Positions 8,186-14,878 of a stretch of DNA of 40,575 nucleotides are shown here, piece by piece. The DNA is from an uncultured Pirellulaceae bacterium (lineage in GTDB: Bacteria; Planctomycetota; Planctomycetia; Pirellulales; Pirellulaceae), in contig CALHPU010000113.1 of assembly GCA_938036435.1 (NCBI GenBank), positions 1-40,575 on the forward strand, written 5' to 3'. A program made the translations under genes and the position numbers. Position 1 is the stretch's first letter. The number at the start of each line of letters is the position of its first letter. A model generated the notes under the pieces. The model searched no databases and was not told the DNA's origin. It worked only from the letters and a program-made list of their open reading frames with translations.

Positions 8186-8695
8186 ATGACAAAATTTCAA
8201 TTTCTGATTCCGCTGGTTTTGCTAGTGGCTTTGCTGCTGGTGGCATGCGAGCAGCAAACGGCAAGCGAAACGCCGGCAATCTCTGACGACAACAAGGCCA
8301 CTGCGTCGTTTGCCGTTCGTGGAATGACATGACCGGGGTGAGACAAACTTGTAGAGAAAGCTCTACTTAAGCTACCGGGCGTAGCTTCCGCAAACGCAGA
8401 CAAAGCCACCAAGTCAGTCTCGGTGGTTTATGACAAAACGATTTTCAAGCCAGAAGAACTCAGCACCCTTGGACGATACGCGTTCGAACTCGTTGATTCG
8501 GGCGAGGAGTCTGGGCAATCTGATGCTTCACTTTCCTCCACCGAGAAAACCGAAACGTCATCAGAGGCTGGCACCGAACCGCCAAGCCAGTTTGACTTAG
8601 GCGACTTCAGCAAAATGGAACCGGCTGAAACAGCCGATACTGGCGGTCAAGAAGATGAACTGCCATTGCTGGGCGGACCCGAAACCGAGAAGTAA
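8186..8695 (+). CDS. HMA-domain lipoprotein with two in-frame TGA codons (putative di-selenocysteine protein)
   Basis: Read through two TGA codons, this is a 169-residue lipoprotein. Residues 1-21 are a signal peptide ending in the lipobox LVAC (lipidated Cys21). Residues about 40-105 form one complete heavy-metal-associated domain: ASFAVRGMT-x-PG-x-DKLVEKALLKLPGV, then VSVVYDK and LSTLGRYAFELVDS. The two x positions, residues 49 and 52, are exactly the metal-binding cysteines of GMTCxxC, and both are TGA (8330-8332, 8339-8341). The remaining 60 residues are an acidic, Ser/Thr/Glu-rich tail. Selenocysteine at both sites (UxxU) is the best reading. A periplasm-facing role in binding soft metals or in redox chemistry is inferred. 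A gene caller would report only the part from GTG 8423. The alternative, a pseudogene, needs two nonsense changes at just these codons. Confidence 0.85.
8330..8341 (+). other. Recoded UGA pair: U-P-G-U at the HMA metal site
   Basis: The codons are TGA CCG GGG TGA, following GGA ATG ACA and preceding GAC AAA. Family alignment demands Cys at both TGA positions, and TGC or TGT differs from TGA by one base. Neighbouring genes such as ileS and the sarcosine oxidase end in TGA, so TGA is a normal stop in this genome and is not globally reassigned. Confidence 0.85.
8351..8366 (+). promoter_or_regulatory. Candidate bacterial SECIS hairpin 1
   Basis: The perfect 6-bp stem GTAGAG/CTCTAC closes an AAAG loop. 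The loop starts 24 bases after the first TGA and 15 after the second. Bacterial SECIS elements lie inside the coding region, usually with the apical loop about 16-37 bases after the UGA and a G early in the loop. If the top G-C pair opens, the loop reads GAAAGC and meets this rule. SelB recognition is inferred. Confidence 0.55.
8369..8387 (+). promoter_or_regulatory. Candidate bacterial SECIS hairpin 2
   Basis: The perfect 7-bp stem AAGCTAC/GTAGCTT closes the loop CGGGC, which has G at its second position. The loop begins 34 bases after the second TGA, inside the usual bacterial range. It follows hairpin 1 after two bases, so each TGA could have its own hairpin, or the two could stack. Confidence 0.55.
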
Positions 8696-8723
8696 TGCTT
8701 GACCGGTGAATGCCTTTAATCAC

Positions 8724-8762
8724 AAACACTGACAAACCGTCCGCGGCTGTCAGTGTTTTTTT
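8724..8762 (+). terminator. Intrinsic terminator of the HMA lipoprotein gene
   Basis: The 11-bp stem AAACACTGACA/TGTCAGTGTTT is followed by an unbroken T-run to 8762. It lies 28 bases after the stop at 8695 on the coding strand. It marks the end of a genuine transcription unit, which argues that the TGA-containing gene is expressed and not decayed. Confidence 0.88.
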
Positions 8763-8799
8763 GTGGCTGATGAGTTTCGAGATCCATTTGGAAACCGCA

Positions 8800-9951
8800 A
8801 TGGAAAACAATCACTTCGACTGCATCGTCATTGGTTTCGGTGGCGTGGGCAGCGCCGCGTTGCGATACGCGGCGCTAAATGGTTGGAAAGTTATTGGCAT
8901 CGATCGATTCGGGCCGGCACACAATCATGGCAGCTCTCACGGACAAACGCGTGTCATTCGAAAATCCTATTTCGAGCATCCCAATTACGTCCCGCTGTTG
9001 CAAGACGCCTATAAAATGTGGGATGAATTAAACAAGCGGCATCGGACGGCTCCTGAAATAAAAGAACTCTTGACGCAGTGTGGCGTTTTGCAAATTGGCC
9101 CCGCTGGGGGCAGCGTTGTCTCGGGAGTTCTCAACAGTGCCAAAGAACACAACATTAGCGTCGAGCAGTTCTCGGCAGAGGATGTTCATAAGCGTCTTCC
9201 GATCATAAATGTCCCCGAGGGGCATGTTGGCGTCTTTGAACCTGACGGCGGTTTCCTCCGTGTGGAGCTTTGCGTAGCAGCAATGATTAAGCAAGCGTTG
9301 GCTGCCGGTGCAACGATAAAATCTGGGGTCTGCATCGACCGTTGGAACGTGGACGTTTCGGGAGTAGTTCGTGTCCAATCAGAACAAGGTTCATGGTCGG
9401 CCGATCGCATGATTGTTTGCGCGGGAGCTTGGACCAGTGACGTTCTTGGCAATTTGAACTTGCCGCTAAAACTTCTCGCCAAACAACAACACTGGTACCA
9501 ACTCGATCGAGTCGAACAGAAATTGGTAAACCAGTTTCCTTGCTTTCTTTTTGAGCAAGACGACGGGGCGTGTTTTTATGGCACTCCAGAACTGGATACC
9601 CTTGGGATGAAGGTCTGCGAACACAGTGGAGGTCTGCCTATCGAATCACCCCATCAGCTGGATCAGAGCATCGATTCGGAACAACAGGCGCGAGTCGAAG
9701 GCTTTCTGGATCAAAATTTTCATTTCACCAAGAAACGCTTGGTTCATCACTCCATGTGTATGTACACGATGACGCCTGCCTCACACTTTATTCTGGACAT
9801 TCACCCCGATCATTCACAAATCGCCTACGCGGCAGGGCTTTCGGGGCACGGATTTAAGTTTGCGCCGGTGCTGGGCAAACGTCTGGTCGATATGCTCGAT
9901 GGAGAAGTCGATCCTCGATTCGATTTTCTGCGTAATCCCAAATCAGCATGA
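8800..9951 (+). CDS. Sarcosine oxidase/N-methyltryptophan oxidase-family FAD oxidoreductase
   Basis: This monomeric flavoprotein belongs to the MSOX family, which oxidises secondary or N-methyl amines and yields H2O2. The 383-residue length fits monomeric sarcosine oxidase. The N-terminal FAD-binding Rossmann motif is VIGFGGVGSAA (10-20), followed by HGSSHGQTRVIR (43-54), typical of the family. Cys320 in MCMYTMTPASHF aligns with the cysteine that carries FAD covalently in MSOX. GLSGHGFKFAPVLG (346-359) closes the FAD site. The start chosen is ATG 8800. An in-frame ATG at 8710 lies before the terminator of the preceding gene and would add 30 unrelated residues. The exact amine substrate is unknown. 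Confidence 0.88.
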   Translation: MENNHFDCIVIGFGGVGSAALRYAALNGWKVIGIDRFGPAHNHGSSHGQTRVIRKSYFEHPNYVPLLQDAYKMWDELNKRHRTAPEIKELLTQCGVLQIGPAGGSVVSGVLNSAKEHNISVEQFSAEDVHKRLPIINVPEGHVGVFEPDGGFLRVELCVAAMIKQALAAGATIKSGVCIDRWNVDVSGVVRVQSEQGSWSADRMIVCAGAWTSDVLGNLNLPLKLLAKQQHWYQLDRVEQKLVNQFPCFLFEQDDGACFYGTPELDTLGMKVCEHSGGLPIESPHQLDQSIDSEQQARVEGFLDQNFHFTKKRLVHHSMCMYTMTPASHFILDIHPDHSQIAYAAGLSGHGFKFAPVLGKRLVDMLDGEVDPRFDFLRNPKSA

Positions 9952-10051
9952 ACAATTGCGAGGGAGATCAGTTGTTTAAGTTACGCAATACCTTGAAGCG
10001 ATGTCCCCTCGCATAAGCGTGAGAATGTACAAGCCCGACGCGCGAGTTTTG

Positions 10052-10213
10052 AAGTTGCACATTTGAGACTCAATTTCACATTCTATTCGACAAAACGCTA
10101 GTCAATTTGGAATCGCGCAGCGTTTCAATACGAGCCCGACGCGCAAGCGAGGGATGCCGAAATCCTCGAAAATATCCGCTCGCTTGCGCTTCGGGCTAAT
10201 ATTTGTGCAACTT
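10052..10213. repeat. Outer inverted pair AAGTTGCACA/TGTGCAACTT
   Basis: A perfect 10-base inverted pair (10052-10061 and 10204-10213) encloses the inverted repeat at 10133-10197. Together they form a nested symmetrical structure of about 160 bases. This may mark the edges of a small mobile or REP-like unit. Confidence 0.5.
10133..10197. repeat. Dispersed inverted repeat (AGCCCGACGCGC family)
   Basis: The arm AGCCCGACGCGCAAGCGAG (10133-10151) and its reverse complement at 10179-10197 differ at one position. They are separated by 27 bases. Partial copies flank it on both sides. I recall elements of this type as common in intergenic DNA of Pirellulales; this cannot be tested here. Confidence 0.8.
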
Positions 10214-10503
10214 GAAAAAGCGGAAGCGAGGAAATATTCACAGGCTTAGCGATTTCCGTGCTCGCGCTTCGGGCATGTGCTTAAACGCTTCTCGATTTCC
10301 AATCAGAGAGCGTTTCTTGAGCAGAATGCGAAGTTCAATAAAAAATCCACAAATTAAAAAGCTGACCCGGCGGATTACTACAGCACTCAACTTCAAGAGC
10401 TGATCTGCTCAGTGAATCATTCGAGTACGATTGCAGAATCGCCGACCAGCGGTAAAAATGGTCATAATTCAGCGATTAAACATCAATCAGATACGGAACA
10501 GCG

Positions 10504-11886
10504 ATGACGGATATAAGCACAGACGCAGTGGTCATAGGAACTGGCCCCGGTGGCGAGGGCGCCGCCATGCAATTGGCCAAGGCGGGCAAGAACGTTGTCG
10601 TGGTCGAGCGTCATAGCCGTATCGGTGGCGGCTGCACTCATTGGGGAACGATCCCCAGCAAGGCACTCAAATTCGCCATCTCTCAGCTGACTGACGCAAT
10701 CAACAATCCCATTCTGATGGAATGTGGTATCAAACCCAAACCAACGATCGCTCAGTTGACCGCCACGGCGCAAAAGGTCATCTCAGAGCAGGAGGCGATG
10801 CGGCGAACGTTCTACTCGCGCAACAACGTCGAACTGATTTCGGGACACGCAAGATTTGAAGACGCCAACACGATTTCTATTGAAGACGGGCCGACGATCA
10901 AAACAGAAAACGTTGTGATTGCCGTCGGATCACGGCCCTATCATCCCCCGGATCTTGATTTTGAGCATGAGCGGGTTTTTGATAGCGACACTATTTTAAA
11001 TCTAGAAAAAAAGCCAATGTCGCTGACCATTTTCGGGGCCGGTGTGATTGGATGTGAGTACGCTTCGATGTTCCGCAACCTGTCGATCAAGATCAATCTG
11101 ATCAACAGCCGTGGCGTGCTGCTTGATTTTCTCGACAACGAGATCAGCGATGCGCTTTCGTATCACATGCGCGAACGGGGCGTCGTGATTCGTCACAACG
11201 AATCGCTAGATCGGGTGGAGACTCTCGATGATGGAGTCATCGTTCATCTCAAAAGTGGTAAACAAGTGAAATCTGACGCGCTACTGTGGGCCGCCGGACG
11301 AACGGGAAACACCAACAATCTAGGCCTTGAGACGATTGGAATTGAGCCTGACAGTCGGGGTTACGTCTCGGTCAACAATTGCTATCAAACGGAAGTCGAT
11401 AATGTTTTTGCCGTCGGCGACGTCGTCGGATTCCCCTCTCTGGCGAGTGCGGCCTATACGCAAGGCCGCGCGGCCGCCATGGCCATTCTCAAGAGCGATA
11501 ATGCGGCCTGCAAATTGGACGAGATTCCATCAGGCATTTACACAACGCCAGAAATTTCCTGCATCGGAAGAACCGAAGAGCAACTGACCGAAGACAAAGT
11601 GCCTTATGAAGTCGGCATCTCCAATTTCAAGCAACTGGCTCGCGCTCAGATCCTCCGACAAAATGTCGGTATGCTGAAGCTGTTATTTCATCGGGAGACG
11701 CTGGAGGTCTTGGGCGTACATTGTTTTGGTCCGAATGCTTCTGAGATCGTGCATATTGGCCAAGCCGTCATGTCCAACCCAGCTGTTAATAGTGTGAACT
11801 ACTTCGTCAACACAACCTTTAACTACCCGACGATGGCCGAGGCCTATCGGGTGGCGGCATTAAACGGAATCAACCGACTGTTTTAG
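10504..11886 (+). CDS. sthA: Soluble (Si-specific) NAD(P)+ transhydrogenase
   Basis: This cytoplasmic flavoprotein passes hydride between NADPH and NAD+ and balances the two pools. The 460 residues match the family length. The FAD motif is [10 protein letters not shown] (12-21). The segment [16 protein letters not shown] keeps only one cysteine of the disulfide found in dihydrolipoamide dehydrogenase and glutathione reductase; the second is Thr. GTIPSKAL with a lone Cys is the mark of the soluble transhydrogenase. An NAD(P)-binding motif [13 protein letters not shown] and the second FAD segment [15 protein letters not shown] follow, then the dimerisation domain. ATG 10504 is preceded by a weak purine stretch. 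The gene appears monocistronic. Confidence 0.93.
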   Translation: MTDISTDAVVIGTGPGGEGAAMQLAKAGKNVVVVERHSRIGGGCTHWGTIPSKALKFAISQLTDAINNPILMECGIKPKPTIAQLTATAQKVISEQEAMRRTFYSRNNVELISGHARFEDANTISIEDGPTIKTENVVIAVGSRPYHPPDLDFEHERVFDSDTILNLEKKPMSLTIFGAGVIGCEYASMFRNLSIKINLINSRGVLLDFLDNEISDALSYHMRERGVVIRHNESLDRVETLDDGVIVHLKSGKQVKSDALLWAAGRTGNTNNLGLETIGIEPDSRGYVSVNNCYQTEVDNVFAVGDVVGFPSLASAAYTQGRAAAMAILKSDNAACKLDEIPSGIYTTPEISCIGRTEEQLTEDKVPYEVGISNFKQLARAQILRQNVGMLKLLFHRETLEVLGVHCFGPNASEIVHIGQAVMSNPAVNSVNYFVNTTFNYPTMAEAYRVAALNGINRLF

Positions 11887-11888
11887 TG

Positions 11889-11981
11889 CCTAGTCGGCCT
11901 GATTGAATTTTGGGTATTAGTTATCCTCGCGCCTTAAAGCGAATCGGCAACCCGAAAATTGAATCAGGATGAATCACTAGG
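11889..11981. repeat. Large imperfect inverted repeat downstream of sthA
   Basis: The left arm (11889-11915) reads CCTAGT..CCTGATT.AATTTT.GGGT. The right arm (11950-11981) is its near reverse complement, with a few extra bases near the outer end. It starts 3 bases after the sthA stop and could form a long 3' stem-loop that stabilises or terminates the mRNA, or be a degenerate repeat. Confidence 0.6.
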
Positions 11982-12025
11982 TGGTTCGCGTCTTTTCGAT
12001 TTTCCAGATAAACGTTCGATGTAAA

Positions 12026-12058
12026 AAAAGCTGCCTTGCATGACACAAGGCAGCTTTT
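12026..12058. terminator. Bidirectional intrinsic terminator
   Basis: The perfect 13-bp stem AAAAGCTGCCTTG/CAAGGCAGCTTTT has a 7-base loop. The minus strand has a T7 run after it, directly beyond the stop of the cysteine-rich gene (12082). The plus strand has T4 and could end sthA transcripts. Confidence 0.88.
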
Positions 12059-12081
12059 CACGTTTGAAAACGAACGCTTGA

Positions 12082-12807
12082 CTACTTTTCCAGTGGAGGA
12101 CGTGGAACGTCATCCAAGGCTGCTGCAGGATCTGAAAGTTCTAGAACTCCTGTCGTTTCAGCAGAGGGATCGGGATAGCTTATCACACCTTCTGTGTCGC
12201 TTGGCACGGGCTCGTGCCCCATCATCGGTTCAGCTGGCTCTGGCTCTTTATATTCTTCGGGCTCGTGAACACTCCACTTGTACTCGCAGGTCTTCCCCTT
12301 GTATTTTTCCGTCTTCAGCACATTTACGGTCCGCACACGCGATTTTTTCGGAGGGCAGCACTTCTTCCACGGTAGACGAACGGCGGGGATGCAAACTTCA
12401 TCTTGTTCTATGGCAAAACGTTTCTTGTCTACCTCGACCTTTTTCGTCTTCAGCTCACAGTATTGGCAATCGCACTGTGTCTTTGGCTTGCCGCTTTTGC
12501 AAGACAGGCACGATTTCCGCGTTTGGCACGAGGTACACGATTGACAACCCTGAACCGCTGGCCCCGTCGCAACTTCGACTTCCGGTCCGTAGACTGTACT
12601 TACGATTGGGTCATCCGCATTAAATGCGACTTCGTGACCCATTCGACGGTTTTTCAGTCCCGCAAGACAACCACCGCAATTCGGTTTTCCGCAGCCGCAT
12701 ACCTGAGCCGACGCTGTGGGGAGCACTGACAAAGTCGAAAACTCGACCGAAGCAAAAATGGCGACTACTCCAAGTAGCCCCGCACCAATTTTCAATCCAT
12801 TGATCAT
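12082..12807 (-). CDS. Cysteine-rich secreted protein, function unknown
   Basis: The 241-residue product has an N-terminal hydrophobic signal segment (about 5-35, ending ASA-QVCGCG). Two cysteine-dense blocks follow: CGCGKPNCGGC near the N-terminus and CQSCTSC..CLSCKSG..CDCQYCELK in the middle. A basic region, KKCCPPKKSRVRTVNVLK, and an acidic Pro/Glu-rich tail complete it. The middle part resembles secreted proteins I associate with planctomycetes, but I know no assigned role. The CxC and CxxC spacing would suit metal binding or disulfide cross-linking. It lies 120 bases downstream of the porin gene on the same strand and has its own terminator. Confidence 0.72.
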   Translation of the reverse strand: MINGLKIGAGLLGVVAIFASVEFSTLSVLPTASAQVCGCGKPNCGGCLAGLKNRRMGHEVAFNADDPIVSTVYGPEVEVATGPAVQGCQSCTSCQTRKSCLSCKSGKPKTQCDCQYCELKTKKVEVDKKRFAIEQDEVCIPAVRLPWKKCCPPKKSRVRTVNVLKTEKYKGKTCEYKWSVHEPEEYKEPEPAEPMMGHEPVPSDTEGVISYPDPSAETTGVLELSDPAAALDDVPRPPLEK

Positions 12808-12927
12808 GATATGTTTACTCGATAATTAGTTTTTATTGATAGACTGAGCGGCGGTCGAGTGAGCGTCGATCAACTCACCCGACATGTTCTCTCGTCGCCC
12901 CAGCATGGTTTTGGGTGACGTGTCACT

Positions 12928-14565
12928 CTAGAAGTCAACCATCCAACGCACTCCGAAGATTTGGTAGTCAGCGTTGTCTGCAATCGGCGAGCGTTCGACT
13001 TGTCCAACGATGTAGTTAGCTTGGACACGTGCGTTTGGATTCCACCACCAGTTCACACCCAAGGTAAATGACTCGCCTTTACCGCCGGTGATGTCCTCAT
13101 CCTGCAAATCAGCATACGAGTACCGAGCAGCGATCTGCCAAGCTCCGAGGCCAGTGCCGCGATTGCCATCTCCGTCTCTAACAGTAAAGAAGTTCTCGAA
13201 TGGCTTTACGCGTCCCAGCGTACCGGTCTTACGTACCCAAGGAGTATGTTCCCCGGTCAGGAAGTAAGCGGCCTGAATATAGCCACCACCGAAATTGAGA
13301 TCTCGCCCGACCGTTGGGTTGCGATTGACAAAGGTCTGCAAGTATTCAGCGGTCATCTGGAATGCACCGACGTTGAATACCGTCTCCAAACCAATCAATG
13401 AATTCTGTTCAGCTCCATCAATGAAATCAGTGCTCAGGAAACGTGAAGTGGTACGTGATTCTGGACGAGTTCGATAGCGAAGCACGTTGTCCGGGCTACC
13501 GCCATCAGGTGTTCCCCAAGATCCAGATACCGCCCAGTGGAAATAACCACGTCCGCCTGAAGACTCGTCGTACCACGCGGTATTGGCCAGACGTCCGGCA
13601 ATTTCCGACTGATAGTGATTACCTTGCCAACCTGCGCGTGTCTGCGTCAGTTCCTGATTCCATAAACCGTATCGCCAGTTCCAAGCTTGGTCATCAGAGA
13701 CACCGTTGCTAGAGATACCTAGTCGACGAGCATCTTCATTGAAGGCTTCGACGATAAATGGACGCTCTGTAAACACGTTGTAACGGCTACTGTTCAAGTG
13801 ATCCAAACCATATGGACGCTTGTGATTACCGATAATCACTGTGTTGAACTTTGGCAGGTTCTTGATCCCGATGAACGCATCGCGATAGCTACTAGCCACG
13901 CCACCGGCAAATTCACCTTCGTATTTGTAGAAAACGTTATCGTTCAAGTCGCCTTTGATACCAATCCGCATCCGGCGAAACTCAACACGATCCAAGGGAT
14001 CCTCGCCCTCCAGCGCCGCAACACCCTCATCGGCGTCTGGGAAGGCCCAGTAGTCCAAGTGAATCCGTCCAAAGAAGGTGGCTTTAGGTTTCTCGTGCCC
14101 TGAATGAATAAGACCCGGGATCGTAGAATCAATCTTGTCGATCGACTTTCCCTGTTTTTCGAACCCCTCTTCAAGCTTCTTCAAACGCTTGTCGGCGTCT
14201 TCGTAGTCGCCTTCTGAGTCGTCTTCAGCGGCTTTGGCTTTCTTGACTTTCTTGGAAACGTCATTTTCCAACTCACGCAAACGCAAGCTCATCAGCTTGA
14301 CTTGTTCACGAAGTTCTTCAATCGTCGCTGCTTCGGAGGCAGCCTCGTCGGCTTCGTCGGCTTCGTCGGCTTCCTCAACCGCAAGATCGACGACGCTTTC
14401 CTGACTTCCTTCGGAGCCACCCGCTTCTTGGTTGGCGGTACCAAAACTGACGGTAGTGAAATTACCCGAAACGGTTCGATCCGTTGAATAATATTCTTGG
14501 GCAGTGGCGGCACCAGCTGTAAGCAAACTAATTAGTGCTACAGCCAAGCTGGTTCGCATCAACAT
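12928..14565 (-). CDS. Outer-membrane porin, OprO/OprP (phosphate-selective porin) family
   Basis: The 545-residue product has a signal peptide (MLMRTSLAVALISLL, cleaved near ATA-QEYY), then an acidic linker with an EAD tandem repeat. A predicted coiled coil (about residues 68-135, with IEELREQVKLMSLRLRELE) could anchor to peptidoglycan or trimerise. From about residue 150 it reads as a beta-barrel with FFGRIHLDYWAF, RRMRIGIKGDL and IGNHKRPYGLDHL, which are typical of the OprP family, and it ends in aromatic MVDF, the usual barrel terminus. Start ATG 14565 is chosen for AAAGGA 9-12 bases upstream and the signal peptide; the longer frame to 14649 adds 28 unlike residues. Substrate (phosphate, pyrophosphate or other anion) is not certain. 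Confidence 0.85.
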   Translation of the reverse strand: MLMRTSLAVALISLLTAGAATAQEYYSTDRTVSGNFTTVSFGTANQEAGGSEGSQESVVDLAVEEADEADEADEAASEAATIEELREQVKLMSLRLRELENDVSKKVKKAKAAEDDSEGDYEDADKRLKKLEEGFEKQGKSIDKIDSTIPGLIHSGHEKPKATFFGRIHLDYWAFPDADEGVAALEGEDPLDRVEFRRMRIGIKGDLNDNVFYKYEGEFAGGVASSYRDAFIGIKNLPKFNTVIIGNHKRPYGLDHLNSSRYNVFTERPFIVEAFNEDARRLGISSNGVSDDQAWNWRYGLWNQELTQTRAGWQGNHYQSEIAGRLANTAWYDESSGGRGYFHWAVSGSWGTPDGGSPDNVLRYRTRPESRTTSRFLSTDFIDGAEQNSLIGLETVFNVGAFQMTAEYLQTFVNRNPTVGRDLNFGGGYIQAAYFLTGEHTPWVRKTGTLGRVKPFENFFTVRDGDGNRGTGLGAWQIAARYSYADLQDEDITGGKGESFTLGVNWWWNPNARVQANYIVGQVERSPIADNADYQIFGVRWMVDF

Positions 14566-14878
14566 TGCAGAAATCCTTTTCTTTGCGTTGTTGGTAAAAT
14601 TACTGTGGGCACCATCATTTTCGGTTTTTTCCGCACGGCTGGAACACAAGGCCTTAATGAAATCCTCCTAGATCACAAACATTAACAATGAGAACTGGCA
14701 CAGGCGTTAAAGTTCCCCACTCCTATCCGACTTAACTGAAACAGCCGTTAAAGTTTTAACCTCACACTTCGGTCAACGAGACCTATCGAAACGAGAAATA
14801 AGATCGTTGCCAGTATTCTCTTCCGCATTACCCTCCGGCGGATCGTCAACCCAAGAGTCACTTTTGAGAGTTACTGGG
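14566..14878. other. Upstream region of the porin gene
   Basis: This 313-base spacer carries the presumed porin promoter and the twin direct repeats at 14693-14755. I see no gene and no terminator for the upstream class V enzyme gene. Confidence 0.5.
14693..14755 (-). promoter_or_regulatory. Twin 22-bp direct repeats upstream of the porin gene
   Basis: The units at 14693-14714 and 14734-14755 match at 19 of 22 positions, both reading AACTG..ACAG.CGTTAAAGTT on the plus strand. They are offset by 41 bases, close to four helical turns, and lie 128-190 bases upstream of ATG 14565. The arrangement fits binding of a dimeric response regulator to one face of the helix. Given the porin family, a phosphate-responsive regulator is a reasonable guess. 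Confidence 0.6.

Larger units (their letters stand above)
9952..10503. other. Repeat-rich spacer upstream of sthA
   Basis: No gene is supported in these 552 bases. The spacer holds a cluster of GCCCGACGCGC/GCGCTTCGGGC elements, including a near-perfect inverted pair at 10133-10197, partial copies near 10031-10046 and 10261-10274, and an outer inverted pair at 10052-10213. A short open frame at 10203-10403 runs through these repeats and is not credible. Confidence 0.55.

Noticed and set aside
8330-8341. Pseudogene or sequencing-error explanation for the two TGA codons
   Set aside because: Two independent changes would have to hit exactly the two metal-site cysteines and nothing else, while the rest of the gene and its terminator stay intact. 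It remains the main alternative but is much less likely.
8330-8341. Alternative genetic code (TGA as Trp or Gly)
   Set aside because: Other genes in the window, including ileS and the sarcosine oxidase-like gene, end in TGA. Trp or Gly would also destroy the metal site.
8423-8695. A separate 90-residue gene starting at GTG 8423
   Set aside because: The start falls in the middle of the third strand of an HMA fold whose first half is in the same frame upstream; it would leave a protein without a fold. It is the 3' part of the recoded gene.
8710-8799. Upstream start of the sarcosine oxidase-like gene at 8710
   Set aside because: The extension runs through the terminator of the preceding gene and has no match to the family N-terminus, which begins at 8800.
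10203-10403. Small 66-residue open frame
   Set aside because: It runs through dispersed repeat sequence, has a very basic unstructured product and no ribosome binding site.
12036-12623. 195-residue open frame opposite the cysteine-rich gene
   Set aside because: It lies antisense to a gene with a signal peptide and ordered cysteine motifs and begins inside the terminator hairpin.
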